62,145 bases of DNA from Diphasiastrum complanatum (taxonomy: Eukaryota; Streptophyta; Lycopodiopsida; Lycopodiales; Lycopodiaceae): contig MU833037.1 of assembly GCA_029204225.1 (NCBI GenBank), positions 1 to 62,145 on the forward strand, given 5' to 3'. Positions 44,725 through 57,767 of the stretch are shown here, piece by piece; positions within the stretch are counted from its first letter, which is position 1, and every line of letters begins with the position of its first letter. Made by a program: the position numbers and the translations under genes. Below the pieces are notes generated by a model. That model was not told the origin of the DNA and made no database searches. It worked only from the letters and a program-made list of their open reading frames with translations.

Positions 44725-45635
44725 GGCCTAGGACTCAAATTGATGAGGCTACCAATAAAGCATCGACTAAGGGACTAACAAATGATCTTGTATTGTACAG
44801 TAGTGATATTGTGTATGTCCATATGACAACAAAAACATTGCCCTGAATGTGGTGATGAATGGAAGTGCTGCATATAAAATGCTAGATTGTAAGTGATGTG
44901 AATGCCACAAATTGCAGTTTACAGATAACTGCATAAAAACCACAATTCAGATATGTTGCAGTATGTGACGATATCATACATTCACTCAACTAAAAAATGT
45001 ACATGCGAATCTGGTTCAAGAGTATAAATGTGGAGGTAAGCCAGCAACATGAAAGAGCTGCCAGTGAAAATGTGGCCTCTACCAAGCTATACAGTTAGAC
45101 CAAGAATGCAAAAGGATGGCATGATGAGGAGTGTCGTAGACAATGTATTAGTGTGAAGAACATGATGACAGATACGTTAGGTGTAACAACGGAGATGGAA
45201 ATGGTTTTGTGCATGGACAACTTATTGGTGATAATAATGGCAATTAGAGTCATACCAGGGTTGTCTAGCAGATCGAGATGAGGAGGAATTGGGTTAGAGT
45301 CGATGAGAAAGGAAGGCAAGGGAGGCCATTGTGTAGAGCAATGGTGAGAAAGGCGGCCCGAGACTCCAAACAAGCATTGTCGGGTGCCTGGTACAAAAGG
45401 ATGTAGGCTTGACCGAAGCTTCATTAATTTTTGTAGAGTAACAAAGGTAAATAAGACTAGAAAGTGCATTTCAAGTATGTTTTGTGTTGTGGGAGTGCAA
45501 AACGTCCCCGATAAGAGATAATATTTTAAAATGGTTGTTATGTTGCACATCTAAGGTGGAAGATTTGACTCTGAAAAAGTAAATGAGCTTCTCAAGTTTG
45601 CACCTAAAACCAAGAGTTCTAGAAGCTACCAAGCA
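44725..45635. other. No gene recognised
   Basis: Only incidental frames. The longest minus frame (45550-45095) has irregular composition and no motif. Confidence 0.3.
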
Positions 45636-45708
45636 AATCTTTGATTCTCCATTGATACTCTCTTTAAAATTTTGACTAATCTTTGATTCTCCATTGATAC
45701 TCTCTTCA
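45636..45708 (+). repeat. 42-bp tandem duplication
   Basis: AATCTTTGATTCTCCATTGA begins at 45636 and again at 45678. Confidence 0.85.
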
Positions 45709-45722
45709 AATAAAAATATATG

Positions 45723-45875
45723 CAAATTCATGAATTCAATTTGGAAAGTCAACACAGTCACTAGGTAAAGCTTATAACAAAATATACATGGAACAAAAAC
45801 ATTGAAAGAATCCATACCAAACAAACAGTATAAAAGAAAACATATAGCCAACAAGCAATACTCATGATCTCATCA
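45723..45875 (+). repeat. Dispersed repeat, copy B
   Basis: The weakest of three copies: CAAATTCATGAATTCAATTT, GGTAAAGCTTA, ATATACATGGAAC and AGCCAACAAGCAATACT in the order found in 40822 and 48982. Confidence 0.45.
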
Positions 45876-46204
45876 ATATCTAGGAATAAATGAGTTTCAA
45901 GAAAATTTGGTTTCTTTTGGGTAGACCTTGTGCCGACCAAGAAGCAACAGATAAAACAAGGAAAAATTAAGACATTACTTCCTAAACACGAACCAAAAGT
46001 TAAAACATCAAAGACAACTATTAAAATTTAGAACACTTCAAACTTTTTTCATGATTTTCTCAAATCAATAAACCTATAGAAGAAATTAATAAGATTACAT
46101 AACTGGTTAACAAAAGCATTTCCATTTATACAAAGATGCTCGCTCCGCAATTAACAAAATAAAAAATGTTCAAATAAATATGAGACACAATCATGCTACT
46201 ATTA

Positions 46205-46720
46205 CTACATTTTAGCTACACCCTTTTATCAAAAATACCAACCAATGAACCTGACCTTGTTAGGCTTACATAAAGGTTCAAAAAAATGCAATCGCAACTA
46301 CTAGTGCTACAATTAAATTCGTAAGGGCCTTCACAATAGATTTCCCAACCGAAATCGTTTGGGTCCTTATACAAAAGGCTAAAAAAATGATGAAGTTCAA
46401 GAACAGACAATTCATTTGTATATCTTATAGCATGGCTTGGCTACTGCAATAAGATGTGACAAAGTACCAAATGAAATCAATCTTTACATGAATTCAAATC
46501 CATAAGCAAAAAGGTACAAGTTTGTTGTATGTACAATGCAATTAGTTCCCATGGGAATACCTATCCTTGTTGGAATAGGCAAATCTTCTAGAAAAAAGTG
46601 TAGCCAAGAGCAAACATTATCAACTTCAAAAAATTTAGTAATTCTTTTCTTCTTTGCATCAAAATATACATTTTCGTTTAAGGACAAACAAAACTGACTT
46701 TGAAGCACCAAAGAGAACTT
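46205..46720 (-). pseudogene. Penelope-like reverse transcriptase remnant
   Basis: Frame 46711-46484 ends IGIPMGTNC, then HTTNLYLFAYGFEFM, matching the GIPMGTNCAPLLAD.F.Y.YE..F block characteristic of Penelope-like RTs. A second frame (46410-46216) continues in family order: RYTNELSVL where RYxDDL is expected, LYKDPNDFGWEI, a TSS..C.FLNLYVSL block, and a GSLVGIFDKR block equivalent to G.L.TSLYDKR. The catalytic DD reads NE, and a frameshift lies between the parts, so it is dead. No GIY-YIG endonuclease is found nearby. Plant copies of this class are uncommon. Confidence 0.7.
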
Positions 46721-47000
46721 GACAAGTGTTTAGGCCATTTGACCTACCAATTACATTCTTCGAGATCTACATTTGACAGATTTAAAGACGATAACTATTT
46801 TTTCATGCTCATGCTTGATTGCATATTGTAACAACAAACTCTCACCTATTACCATACTTTGACATTACATTGAAACATACATACCAACACCTGGAAGTTG
46901 AGAGTCTTGAACAATCTCAAAGTTTTTGTATGTGTAACCAACAAAATTGATGTCCTTTGATGGAATCATCTGCCATATGTACAACAAGAAAAACTCTCAA

Positions 47001-47982
<982 letters not shown>

Positions 47983-48173
47983 CTTCAATTGCAAAAACAA
48001 AATACTGCCAACAACATGATATTGGTTGTTCACAACCTTTGTTGTTATCAAAGTTACCTCAAAACAAATGCATATCTCTATATTATTAGAGCATTGCAGT
48101 TGTCTACACATGTGTTGACTCACCAAATTTTGAGGCAACCGGACAAGGTCATCAAATGCATGGTATGACATTC
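47983..48173 (-). CDS. Two exons in phase, unknown gene
   Basis: Exon 48173-48124 reads MSYHAFDDLVRLPQNL and ends at TTTG|GTGAGT. Exon 48057-47983 follows a 66-nt intron, starts after TTTTGAG and is exactly 25 codons (VTLITTKVVNNQYHVVG, SILFLQLK), ending AAG|GTTTGG. Phase is 0 at the join. No family recognised. It could be part of the same minus-strand gene as 49424-49852. Confidence 0.35.
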
Positions 48174-48981
48174 CTTTATAAATGAATTGAGCAATATACT
48201 AAAAAGCTATTGATTTGAAGTCCAAGATAGTACCACAGGTGAAATTAGAGATGGGTGATCTTTCAACTTTATAAAATGCATACACAGTCTTAAATCATCA
48301 GCTTCATAATGCAAAAATCGAACTATGTTTCAAGACATCTCTACTCATGCCATCTATCTCCCAGCCAAGGTGTAGGTCTCATTCACAAACATATGTCAAT
48401 ATTAGCTTTCATATGGTCGCACAGAGACCATTGTACTAAGTTTCTATCACTTATTGGAAAGCAAAGGATAGACTCATTTATGATGAAGGCTATCACAAAA
48501 GACCAAAACCAACCAGATCAAGTCCCTCCACTAGAAAAATGAAGAAACTTTGAATTTCATCACTTCAACTTGCTTGAACCAAATTGAAATAAATAGCTCA
48601 TCGGTAGAAGTGGTTCACTAACACAAAATCAACAACTTGCTTCTTTTTCTTCCACATTGTACCATGGCCTTGAAATTCAATCACTAGTGTGAAATTGAAA
48701 CGAAAATATATAAGGTGCATGCTACGAAGAAAATTATCAAAGAAATTTGTTGAACACCCTTGCATCGCTTAAACACAACATGATAAACATTACCTTTCTC
48801 CAAGGGCCTGATCTTGACTGTGCTTGTGTTTGGGGTCCACTCTGAGTAGCCAGAAAGATAATTGATCAGTAATAGATTGGATAGAGAAATTTTTTGGTTG
48901 AACTAAACTATATATGCAGTGAGACATTAATATATAGCAATGTTATGTGAAGGATAAGATCTATAGTGTGAGATTGAAATT

Positions 48982-49155
48982 TATCCAAATTCAAAAATTC
49001 AATTTGAGAAGTTAGCGATGTAAGAAGGTAAAGTTAAAAAAAAACATACATGCAACAGAAAAAGCCAAGGATTCATATTAAAGCACTAACATAGAATTCA
49101 AAAAACAAAAAATCTTTGCCAGACAACAATACTTCATGTCTCATCCTTACCCAAG
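48982..49155 (+). repeat. Dispersed repeat, copy C
   Basis: Closest relative of copy A (40822-40992), sharing at least six ordered blocks including TAACATAGAATTCAA and AACATACATGCAA. A CT-rich stretch follows at 49158-49235. Confidence 0.6.
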
Positions 49156-49325
49156 CATCTCTCTCTCTGAAAGGTACATAAGACATCTCTCTCTGTCTCT
49201 GTCTCTATCTGTGTGTGTGTGTCTCTCTCTCTCTAAAAGGTACCCAAGATATACAACTTAACTTGATAACACAATAAAAGCAGTAAGAAAGATACAAAGA
49301 ATCAAATAATATGGCCACAAAGTTC

Positions 49326-49400
49326 CTTAGTTGCCCATTCCGGAACTTCGTCAAAAAAAAAATTAACAAAATACGTTCCGTTTTAACAAAGACTGAAAGC
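49326..49400 (+). mobile_element. Fragment of the hAT-type MITE family
   Basis: Begins CTTAGTTGCCCATTCCGGAAC, matching the left end at 42433 with one change, then an A-run and ACGTTCCG. No matching right end or duplication. Confidence 0.6.
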
Positions 49401-49423
49401 TAAGTAATCAAGTGTTTGCAGGA

Positions 49424-49852
49424 GATCAGCCCAGATTTGGATTGCCGGATAGCTAATCCGTGAAGTTGATGGGCAGGATGATTGTTTGACTGTCAGAGAT
49501 GAACGCAATCATTTCCTCAAGAGAAAACCTGTGTGCAAACTATTTGCTTGTCTGAAGGATTTCATAGATGATCCCTGTTGCAACATGCTCAGAATACGTC
49601 CTCCAGAAAGCATGCTAACCCAAACATAGATATTTTTGTTGCAGACTTTCTTATTCTAAATTCTTCAAAAAATATAGAATGTAACGTTATTAGAAGCAAA
49701 GGGAAATACAACACGCAACCTTGTTCAGCCACTCTGGTGGCGTGTCTAAGACTATAGAAGATGCAAATGGCAGGTACTCTCCATCAGGGGAAAAGATTCC
49801 AGTAGCTTCGTATTGTTGATGACCACCTTCCCCTGGTGCATGCATCTCTAGC
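49424..49852 (-). pseudogene. Two exons of an unknown gene, with nonsense codons
   Basis: Exon 49852-49720 (LEMHAPGEGGHQQYEATGIF, PDGEYLPFASSIVLDTPPEW) ends AACAAG|GTTGCG. The next exon starts after GGGTTAG at 49614 in phase 0 (HAFWRTYSEHVATGIIYEIL, RFSLEEMIAFISDSQTIILP). The second contains TAG, TAG and TGA, so the gene is decayed or the exon ends before them. A resemblance to dynein heavy-chain linker sequence was considered but is too weak to use. Confidence 0.45.
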
Positions 49853-49999
49853 CTGCATAGCTATCCCTGCATTATCCGTTTTGCCCTTTGACTCCTTCCA
49901 TCATCATGGTTTGCTCTTTGACTCCTTCCATCGTTATGGCTAAAAGAGACATCTAATTTCCAAAACCAGACCTCTATGGTACATATTGGATAAAAAAAT

Positions 50000-50335
50000 A
50001 AGCTGGTCCTTGAACAAATCCAAGAACGTCTTGCCAATGACAAGTTGAGAAAAAAGGAGATCATGCCCTTCAAGAAGATGTAGCAAAACTAATGCAAGAA
50101 AATGAAAAGCTTCTTAAGGGGTCCCAAAACTGGGATGCCTCCACCAAGATCCAAGCTCTTGAGAGCAGATTAGAGTATCATGATCAATAAGTAGAGAGTA
50201 ATTTTGGGAAAGACGAGACACCTATGGATGATATGATCTTAGCTACTCTATCAAAGAATTAAGGGCAAGCAAAGCCCTTAGTATCAGAATATGAGGTCTT
50301 CCAGATGCCCGGGATGCCTTACAAGAGGCTAGACA
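50000..50335 (+). pseudogene. Coiled-coil coding remnant
   Basis: Plus-strand pieces read LVLEQIQERLANDKLRKKEI, then after a frame change AKLMQENEKLLKGSQNWDAS and IQALESRLEYHDQ, followed by TAA codons (CAA to TAA type). The heptad character and composition recall the coiled coil in the Gypsy extra ORF at 21533-21769 and 15163-15606, so it may be a fragment of a related element. Confidence 0.35.
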
Positions 50336-51076
50336 TTTTCTAGATCACATTGAGTCATAAGAATACTGACATAGAGAGGGCTTGGAGAACAAAATAGGAC
50401 AACACTAATATTGCCATCAAGTTGACTCATAGGACTGTTGACGAGAAGCTCTTAGATAGAAGGCCAACAAGCTTTGAGGTACCTAGATGTTTACAAATGA
50501 CACATGCCTGATGTGAAATAACGAAAATCTCTCTAGGAAGCTATAGAGAGATGAGCTATCTTTTGAAATGGTGGAGCTGTTACGTACCCACAAGACAACA
50601 GGTTACATAAGATGACAGTCTCGTTATACGGGATAAGACAACGGTCTGCAGCTGTAGGTCACTTGGAAGTTGGGTGCTACATGTCAATGTTCCATTGGCA
50701 CGGGGTAACCAAAATTATTGATTCACACAAAACCGTCTGAACTATATGATAGATCATGTCCCCACAGGAACACTGCTGAAGAAAGCCAGGATAGAAGAAG
50801 ATGCAGGTGCTGAAGCAGTGGGCCTGCGCCCATGAGCTCTAGGCCTATGAAGTCTCCTGATAGCTCTAACATGTGGTCTGGAGGCAATACGCTGTTGGCG
50901 ATCGCGATGAGAATCTCAAGGTAAGATATCTTACTCATCCTCTGACAAACTATCGGCGTCTACTCTAGATCATCTCCTGGAGAAAAAGGAGGTAATCTGG
51001 GTCTGTTGGGAGTCGTGGTATCCATACTGATCTCTCTGACAAATATCTCTACGGAGCAGGAACATCTCGTGAAGCA
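50336..51076 (-). other. Probable LINE sequence, unreadable
   Basis: Lies downstream of the LINE endonuclease on the minus strand, where the segment before RT is expected. No motif is readable. The copy appears truncated here. Confidence 0.3.
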
Positions 51077-52180
51077 TTAGTGCCACACATCGAGGGTCAA
51101 TGTATGAAATGAGTGAGCGAAGTGTGTCTGGAGAGTCCCGAAAAAGACAATGATAGCGTCCTCGAATCTCATAATAGACAAGGCATGAATAAATAATGCT
51201 CCTCTGACTCCACCTCCCCTAATGGCCATAGAAGATGTAGTGTGAAGAGTTGTAGTCAGGAAAAACGCTTGGGAGTGGAGTGGGTTATCATATGGAAAGT
51301 TACGGAGTAAGAAGGAGAGAGCATCTTGGTAAAGAGGAGTGTAAGAATTATAAAAGGTGTAAACAGGGGCACGTTCCGTATGAGAAGGATTAGATGGAGA
51401 GAGATTTAACACTGTAATGGAAAGAAAGGAGTGGTCAGATAATGTGGTGGGAGAAACAGTGAAGTCAGAGAGAAAAGGAATAAGAGATGGTGACCCCATG
51501 AAATAATCCACAACACTATGCCCGCCACTATGAGGGTGGCAAGTGTAGTCTCCAGAAGTCGGCCAACAGGATAAGCCATTAAAAATGGCCAGCTCATGAG
51601 CCTCACCCAGGAGAAGGAAATGCTCACCATATGCAGAGACCGGGCTGCTATCATCAGCTGAGAACCTGTCAATCCACATATCCGTGCTATTCAAAGGATC
51701 ACCAGTAATCTCATGAAACTCTTTCTGTCTAGAGGAGGTCCTGGCGTTAAAGTCTCCAGCTAGAAGTATGTAACCACACTCAGAATAAAGAAGAATATCC
51801 GAAGAGAGATCAGCATATGGGGAACCGGTACTATCAGCAAAAGAAGAAGACTCTAGAGGAAAGTAACTAACTGCCAGATACAAATCCTTGTCAAGCCCAA
51901 TACCCTGTCCAATAAGTCTAAGCCATATGTAACATACATGCTCATCTTGTCAAACTAGATCAATGATAGGCTGTAATGAATCTCTGTATGCGCATGCTAC
52001 ACCACCAGAACCTCTGCCTCCAGTAGATCTAGTCTCTGAACGAAAAATAGAAACCCATCTGAAGCCTTGAAACTCCGATTGTCCCTAAAATGACTCTCAT
52101 GAGTCTTTGTGAAAAGAAGGATATGTGCGATGAAGTCTACTAAATCCCCTGCTGCGCATGAAGAATGAATACCATCACAG
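51077..52180 (-). pseudogene. LINE endonuclease (copy B)
   Basis: Minus frame 51883-51077 has the APE-type endonuclease motifs LLAGDFNARTS, GHSVVDYFMGS and LSDHSFLSI. The N-terminal part above 51883 is readable only in shifted frames (LLFTKTHESHFRDN). The enzyme nicks target DNA to prime reverse transcription. It follows the coiled-coil ORF at 52227-52964 and has no RT after it. Confidence 0.85.
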
Positions 52181-52226
52181 TTCCATAACCTAATGGACCT
52201 CGGTCTAAGTATCGCACTTGACCATC

Positions 52227-52964
52227 TCAGTAAATTGCAAAACGAGCAGAAATGACAATAGATATGTGAGCAGAATTACCTTCTTCTTTTTGGAACAGTG
52301 AAGCCCAAGATCTTGTGGCCTCCTTGTGTTCACTGAAATGGCGTTCCAGCTCATCAATTTTGCTTGTGACCGGGGATGGCATTCCCTCTAGGGACTGTAT
52401 TGTCTGCTTGAGAACCTTATTGTCTTGCAGTAACGTCGACATTGTAATCTTAAGTTGCTGGATTTCAAGTCGCAAAGCATCTACCTCTGCTTTCAAATAT
52501 CCCTCAAAGGCTCTTCTTGGTGTATAGATATCATCAACTGGGGCATTCGAGGAATTCATGGATCAACCGCATTGGAAGATGCCTCGTGAAGGTACTAGCA
52601 GCATTGGAAATATCTGGATGCCGTCCGAAAATGGAGCAACAACACTGAGGTCTGTCTCAGATTCCGTGGGGGATGTAGCGGCAGATCTGGGATCATTCCC
52701 AGCAGCGATGGAGGCAGGAGAGGACCCTGTCAGCAATGGAGCAGTGCCGGGAATTAAGTCCTCTTTTGCAGATGCGCTGGAACTGCACACATCATCATTG
52801 GCAAAATCAGGTTTGGGCACGCTGGAGTTGGGTGCACTGGAACAGCTCCCTGCAGTGGGACTAGATCTAGATGGGGAGCGGGGGGAGTGGGCTCCCCCAC
52901 GCTTGTGTGGAGCCATCAGAGAAGGAGCGCGCCTGTCCCTACCAACGTTTCCAATGGTTTCCAC
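52227..52964 (-). pseudogene. LINE ORF1-like, coiled coil
   Basis: One frame from METIGNVGRDRR (52964), interrupted by TGA just above 52559, to 52227. The first part is Ser/Pro-rich and disordered; the second has a coiled coil (AEVDALRLEIQQLKITMSTL) and ends near SWASLFQKEEGN. The position before the endonuclease fits an ORF1 RNA-binding protein. No CCHC or RRM seen. Confidence 0.5.
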
Positions 52965-53671
52965 CTGTGTTGAGAACAGGTCTTTTCCGCACTGCTGGAA
53001 TATGCACTGGAGCTGGAGCAGCGATTCTGGACAAAAAACTTCTTGAACTTCCTAAAATGCATTGGAGCTGGACCTGTCTATCGCTAGCAGACAGCCATCG
53101 CTAGCAAGCATTCTAGGGCCACTGGGGCTGGCAGGTAGTCCGCTGGACTTCTCTAGAGCAGGCAGGATCCGCAAGCACCATCTCTTGCTGATTTTGCTTC
53201 AACGTCCAGTTCCTAAGAAAAAAGGCAGTAGCAGAAATCTGAACTCCTCTGCAATCTCTCCCCTGATTCTGGACTTTGAGCTCTTCTTATTATTATTTGT
53301 TCCACCACTTCGCTCTCCACAACCTTCAATCTGTTTTTATATTGGAAGCCAGAAAATATGATAAGGCCAGCATCAAGCTCTTAAATCCACTTGAGGTCCA
53401 TAATATGCCTGATAGTCGCAAGCAGTGCTATAGAAAACCGTAGTAAAATGCATAAGCATTGGAGAGAAGAAGAGGCAGCGCAACCACGATCTCGCACAGC
53501 ACCAGGCCTCGCAAGAAAGAGGGGTTGTCCCCCACCAGAAAGTCTCCGAATGATTGAACATGTCATTTCACAATGGATCGCAGCAAGTGAGGAAAGGAGG
53601 AGGGGGGCAGCACCACCTGAGCATCGATCAGCAGCAGGATCGGAACATTGCTAGTACTAGATTATAATCTC
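52965..53671. other. LINE 5' region or spacer, unassigned
   Basis: GC-richer than the surroundings, with overlapping frames on both strands lacking motifs. Possibly the LINE copy B 5' UTR, or the boundary with copy A. Confidence 0.3.
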
Positions 53672-54975
53672 TCCTCTCGTGGTCTGCCCTGGAATCTGCC
53701 AGTTTCGATAGCCAACTGATGCGAGGAGACTCTGAACTGTCCCAAAGTGAAACCGAGACTGTGTGATAATCTTGAAGACAAATATCGAGGTAAAATTGCA
53801 ACATCCTGCTCCAAAAAGTGAATCCGGTAGTAATTAGGCTTAACCCCCAATTGGCGTCACCAAGTACGGTCAAGATATGCTATGTATAAAAACCGCCTAA
53901 TGTACTAGTGTGTACCCGAGGGGAGATCAGTGATAGTGATACCGAATGTCTCCATGAGGAAGTGTGATGCCTGAGAGAACCATGACAGCCGGTATCCCTG
54001 AGCCTGAAGATGGTGGGAGGACATGAGTGCAAGCCGTGTATCTTTGCTCTGTATCAGGGAGTGCCTGAGCTCTCTGGATGTACGTGATAAGCTGGAAGGC
54101 TGCCTCTATCTAGATAAGGGGGTTGGAAAACTCTGCAAGAATGATCTCATGAGGAACATAGGATTTTGCCCGAATCATGCGAGCTAACTGGTGGTCTGTA
54201 AGCGTGAAATGCTGGCCCAATGTGAGGAGGAGAGGCCTGTACACCATATCTCTGCTGCATACATGGCTGAAGGGGTGACGATGGTGTCAAAAAGTCTACA
54301 CTTACTCGAGGCATCCCGAATAGACTTGCGGAAGCAGAATCTCTCCAATTGGACCAGGGAAGAATGACCCTTCCCGAGTCTAGAAGTAGCCGCCTATCTC
54401 ATACTAAAAGTAGGACCAGTGAAGAGCACACCAAGGTAAGTATATGAAGAAACTACCTCTAGAGGCTGTCCATCAAAGGTAAGCTCCTGACGCTGCATGA
54501 AAGCCCGAAAAGTATTGAAGAGCATGATTTTGGTCTTCAAGAGATTCACCCGTAAACCCAAAAGGTGTGTAAGCAATCGAGCTGTCTCTGTAATCCCTCT
54601 CTGGTATGAGAGACTAATACCACATCATCTGCATAGAGAAGAATAGCGATCAGAATGTCACCAAGCCTACAACCATCCCCGCCACACTGAGAGATGACCA
54701 GCTCCAGCTCATCAATGTATAGTCCAAAAAGAACTGGTGAAAGAGAGCACCCCTGCTTAACCTCATTAGTACTCCGGATCTGCTCAGAAATGCCACTACT
54801 ATGATGAAGGCAACCCAAAACCCTCTCATAAAGAGCCATGACAGCTAGATATATCCATCGAGAAACCCAGGTCGCGAAGTCTCTGGATAAGTAGAGAGCG
54901 TGGGACAGAGTCAAAGGCTTTCCTGACGTCCACAAAACAACGGTAAACCTTTTCCTTCCTGTGCCTAGCTTCCAC
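53672..54975 (-). pseudogene. LINE reverse transcriptase and C-terminus (copy A)
   Basis: From the high end: RHRKEKVYRCFVDVRKAFDS, PRSLLIQRLRDLGF, EVKQGCSLSPVLFGLYIDEL, ILLYADDVVLVSHT (YADD catalytic block), then EVVSSYTYLGVLFTGPTFSM in 54576-54394 and C-terminal pieces to 53672, where it stops at the start of the zinc-finger segment. It is truncated on the 5' side at 54975 by Copia sequence. Closely related to the plus-strand copy at 60029-62145. Confidence 0.85.
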
Positions 54976-55034
54976 ACATGCTCGTTTCCACGCCCACCAT
55001 CTCCTCCGCTTTTCATGACAAATGTACAACCGCA

Positions 55035-57234
55035 CACATTTACATGGATTTATCCTATTAAGGCAAAATCTGAAGTTTTTCAACGCTTCAAGGATTTTCT
55101 AGCAATGATAGATAATCAATTTGGGCACTCTTTGAAGATCTTACGTACCGACCGAGGAGGGGAATATATAAAGAATACGTTCGGTACTTATCTTCAAAGC
55201 AAAGGTATCCATCATCAAATGACAACCCCTTACACACCTCAACAAAATGGTGTTGCTGAAAGAAAGAATCGCACTATTATGGAGATGGCTCGATGCATGC
55301 TCAAGGCAAAGGGCCTACCTCACAAGTTTTGGGCTGAAGCGGTTATAACGGCGGTTTAAATTAGTAATCGCTGTCCTACTAAAGCCTTGAAGGTATTAAC
55401 TCCTTATGAAGTTTGGTATGGTAAGAAGCCTACTGTTTCTCACTTACGCATCTTTGGTTGCACGGCTTATGCTTTCATTCCTGATAAGCTAAGAACCAAG
55501 CTTGATGATAAAGGAGTTAAATGCATATTTGTTGGCTATAGTAGCGAAAGCAAGGGCTATAGGTTGTTCAATATGGATACTAATAAAATCATAGTGAGTC
55601 GTGATGTTCATTTTGATGAAAAGACCTCCTATGATGTTGCGCCCACTCATGTCATAAAAGGGGACTTCCCCCATGATGCATATGTTGAAATATTTCCAGA
55701 TTTGGTTTTGTCATCTAATCATGAAGAGAAGGGACTGCCATCTACTTCTAGTGGACAGCCCACTACTCCTTCAATTTTGCAGCCCATAGTTCAAGAGCAG
55801 CCTGTTGAAGACATTGGACAGCAAGGTCCAAGTTCGGAAAACATTGGACAGCAAGGTCCAAGTTCGGAACACTTTGGACAACAAAGTGTTGACAAAGGTA
55901 AGGCTGTTGGACAGCCCAAACCAATCCCTAAATGGTTGTTGCAGACTTTGCAAGACAGCAAAGTGGATCATTTCTATGAAGGGAAGACTCGTGCCTCTAC
56001 TTAATCAGTAGAATTTGCTGATTTTTCTGATTTTGCTCTTATTTCTATTGAGGATGGTGCAGTAGAACCTGTTTTTTATGAGTAGGCCAGAGGAGTAAAA
56101 TGTTGGGAGGATGCGATGCAAGAGGAGTATAACTCACTCATGAAGAACCACACTTGGGTTCTTGTTGATCTTCCACATGGGGCTGGAATCTTCATCTCTC
56201 AACAACCATACATTGAGCAGATGTTGAAACAATCTTCTTTTTCAAGTCACCGCAAGTTGATGCATGCGATGGATGCATTAGTGAAAAGATTCATGCGAAA
56301 CCTTTTCAATTTGATGTTTTAGCAAAGGCTAAAAAATTCGAGCACTCTTTGTCGGGGAGGGAGTCAACATGTGTCAATTAGTACTTTTGTTCAAAGTGTT
56401 AAGAGTGAGCATTTGTTTGGAGAGAATTTTTCATTATTTGAAAAATCTTCTATGTCATCCCATGCCTCTTCGAGGGACAGCTTTGATGACGCCATCGTTG
56501 ATGCATCTCTTGATAGTTTGCTGAATTTTTATGATGAAGATGTTGGACAGCAGGTTCAGTCATCTTCTTTTGGTCATTTACAGCCCATTTTACATCATGA
56601 GCAGTCCATTATGCTTCAGGAACAGCCTGCGGAAGATTATGGACAACATGGTCCATGTTGGGAACACTTTGGGCAGCAAAGTGTTGAACAGCCCAAAACA
56701 GTTCCTTGTCGGCTATTGGAGACTTTTTGCAGGACAGCAAAGAAATGTCTTACTATGAAAGGAAGGCACATGCCTCTTTAAAATCAGTACCTCTTGCTGA
56801 TTTTTTTGGTTCTACACTTACTCTTCATCATGATGTTTGTATATTGCCTATTCTATGTGAGCAAGTCATTGATGGTAAGGTTCGGGAGGATGTGATGTCA
56901 AAAGAGTATGGTACTCTTTTTTATTGTCCTTACTATAAGAAGTATTTTCGAATAATGTGGGAGCCTATGATGGATTACAGGTCCATGTTTCGACTTATTG
57001 CCGAGTTTATGTTGGTTCTCTACTTCGGATAGAGCATGCAAATCCTCACCCTTCGACTTGATGCTTCATTATTACGCATTCTTTTCCTTTTATATGTTGG
57101 ACATGATTGGGGATGAGATTTCGACTACTTCGGTGCGAAGTTTATTTGGCGACATGAAGTTCGGACAGCAAGTTGCATTTTTCACTTTCGAGAAGTTACT
57201 TCATGTTATGTTATGCATTTCCATTTAAGGAGGG
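55035..57234 (+). pseudogene. 3' half of a split Copia, RT core deleted
   Basis: Starts inside integrase at FTWIYPIKAKSEVFQRF and continues LRTDRGGEYIKNTF, TPYTPQQNGVAERKNRT, a stop at 55358, then CRCPTKAL-type sequence and FGCTAYAFIP. A linker carries two copies of IGQQGPSSE. RT begins WEDAMQEEYNSLMKNHTWVL but jumps from VDLPHG to AGIFISQQPYIEQML, deleting the YVDD core. A second diverged linker copy follows (56371-56781, EDYGQHGPCWEHFGQQ), then unreadable sequence to the AAGGAGGG polypurine tract and LTR. Confidence 0.85.
55805..55890 (+). repeat. Tandem 36-bp repeat in the Copia linker
   Basis: ACATTGGACAGCAAGGTCCA is repeated 36 bp apart with a third diverged unit, encoding repeated GQQGPSSE. 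Confidence 0.85.
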
Positions 57235-57698
57235 TGTTGGAATGTAAATGGAATTGCTTACGTTACCATAGGTTACTTTGACCCAAAAGGTCGAGAGTTG
57301 TGTAACCATGGTCATTTATTATATTAGGCCTACTAAACTTAGAGTTAGATAAGTTAGTATGAAATTAACTTGTCCACTAGGCCTAATTGTGACATTAAGT
57401 ATCCCAACTTGACATATTGGAGATACCTTATTCTTTCTATGTAACTTATAGAAAGTTGGATAGTCAATAGTCAAGTAGTTGGATAGCCAATAGTCATGAA
57501 GTTAGATAGTCATCTTGGACTATATATATGTGTGCATCCCATTTGTATGAGACACTTTTGTAAGCAATACTGACTATTCTCCTTGGCTGTCCACGAGTTT
57601 TTACAAGAGGGTTTCTAGCCATCTCTCTCTTTCTTTTGAGAATGCTTTGTGTGATTGAATAGTTAAGATCCTGGATCCTTAGGCTTCTATTTCCTACA
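57235..57698 (+). repeat. Copia LTR, plus orientation (464 bp)
   Basis: TGTTGGAATGTA to TTTCCTACA after the polypurine tract, with a TATATATATG box at 57521-57530. The reverse complement recurs at 59528-60028. Confidence 0.9.
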
Positions 57699-57767
57699 GC
57701 ACCTGAGGAGGAACTGAGAAGGAGGTTCACAAGACGGTTTCCTTCAGAGTCATCATAGGCACGTAAA
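57699..57767. other. Junction filler between inverted Copia halves
   Basis: 69 bp with no match found by eye to the Copia or LINE sequences in the window. Confidence 0.4.

Noticed and set aside
49158-49235. CT/GT-rich stretch as regulatory element
   Set aside because: Plain imperfect microsatellite.
49424-49852. Dynein heavy-chain exon
   Set aside because: Only a loose GEY...WL resemblance; the following exon does not fit.
52558-53361. Plus-strand ORFs opposite LINE ORF1
   Set aside because: Antisense shadows in GC-richer sequence with no motif.
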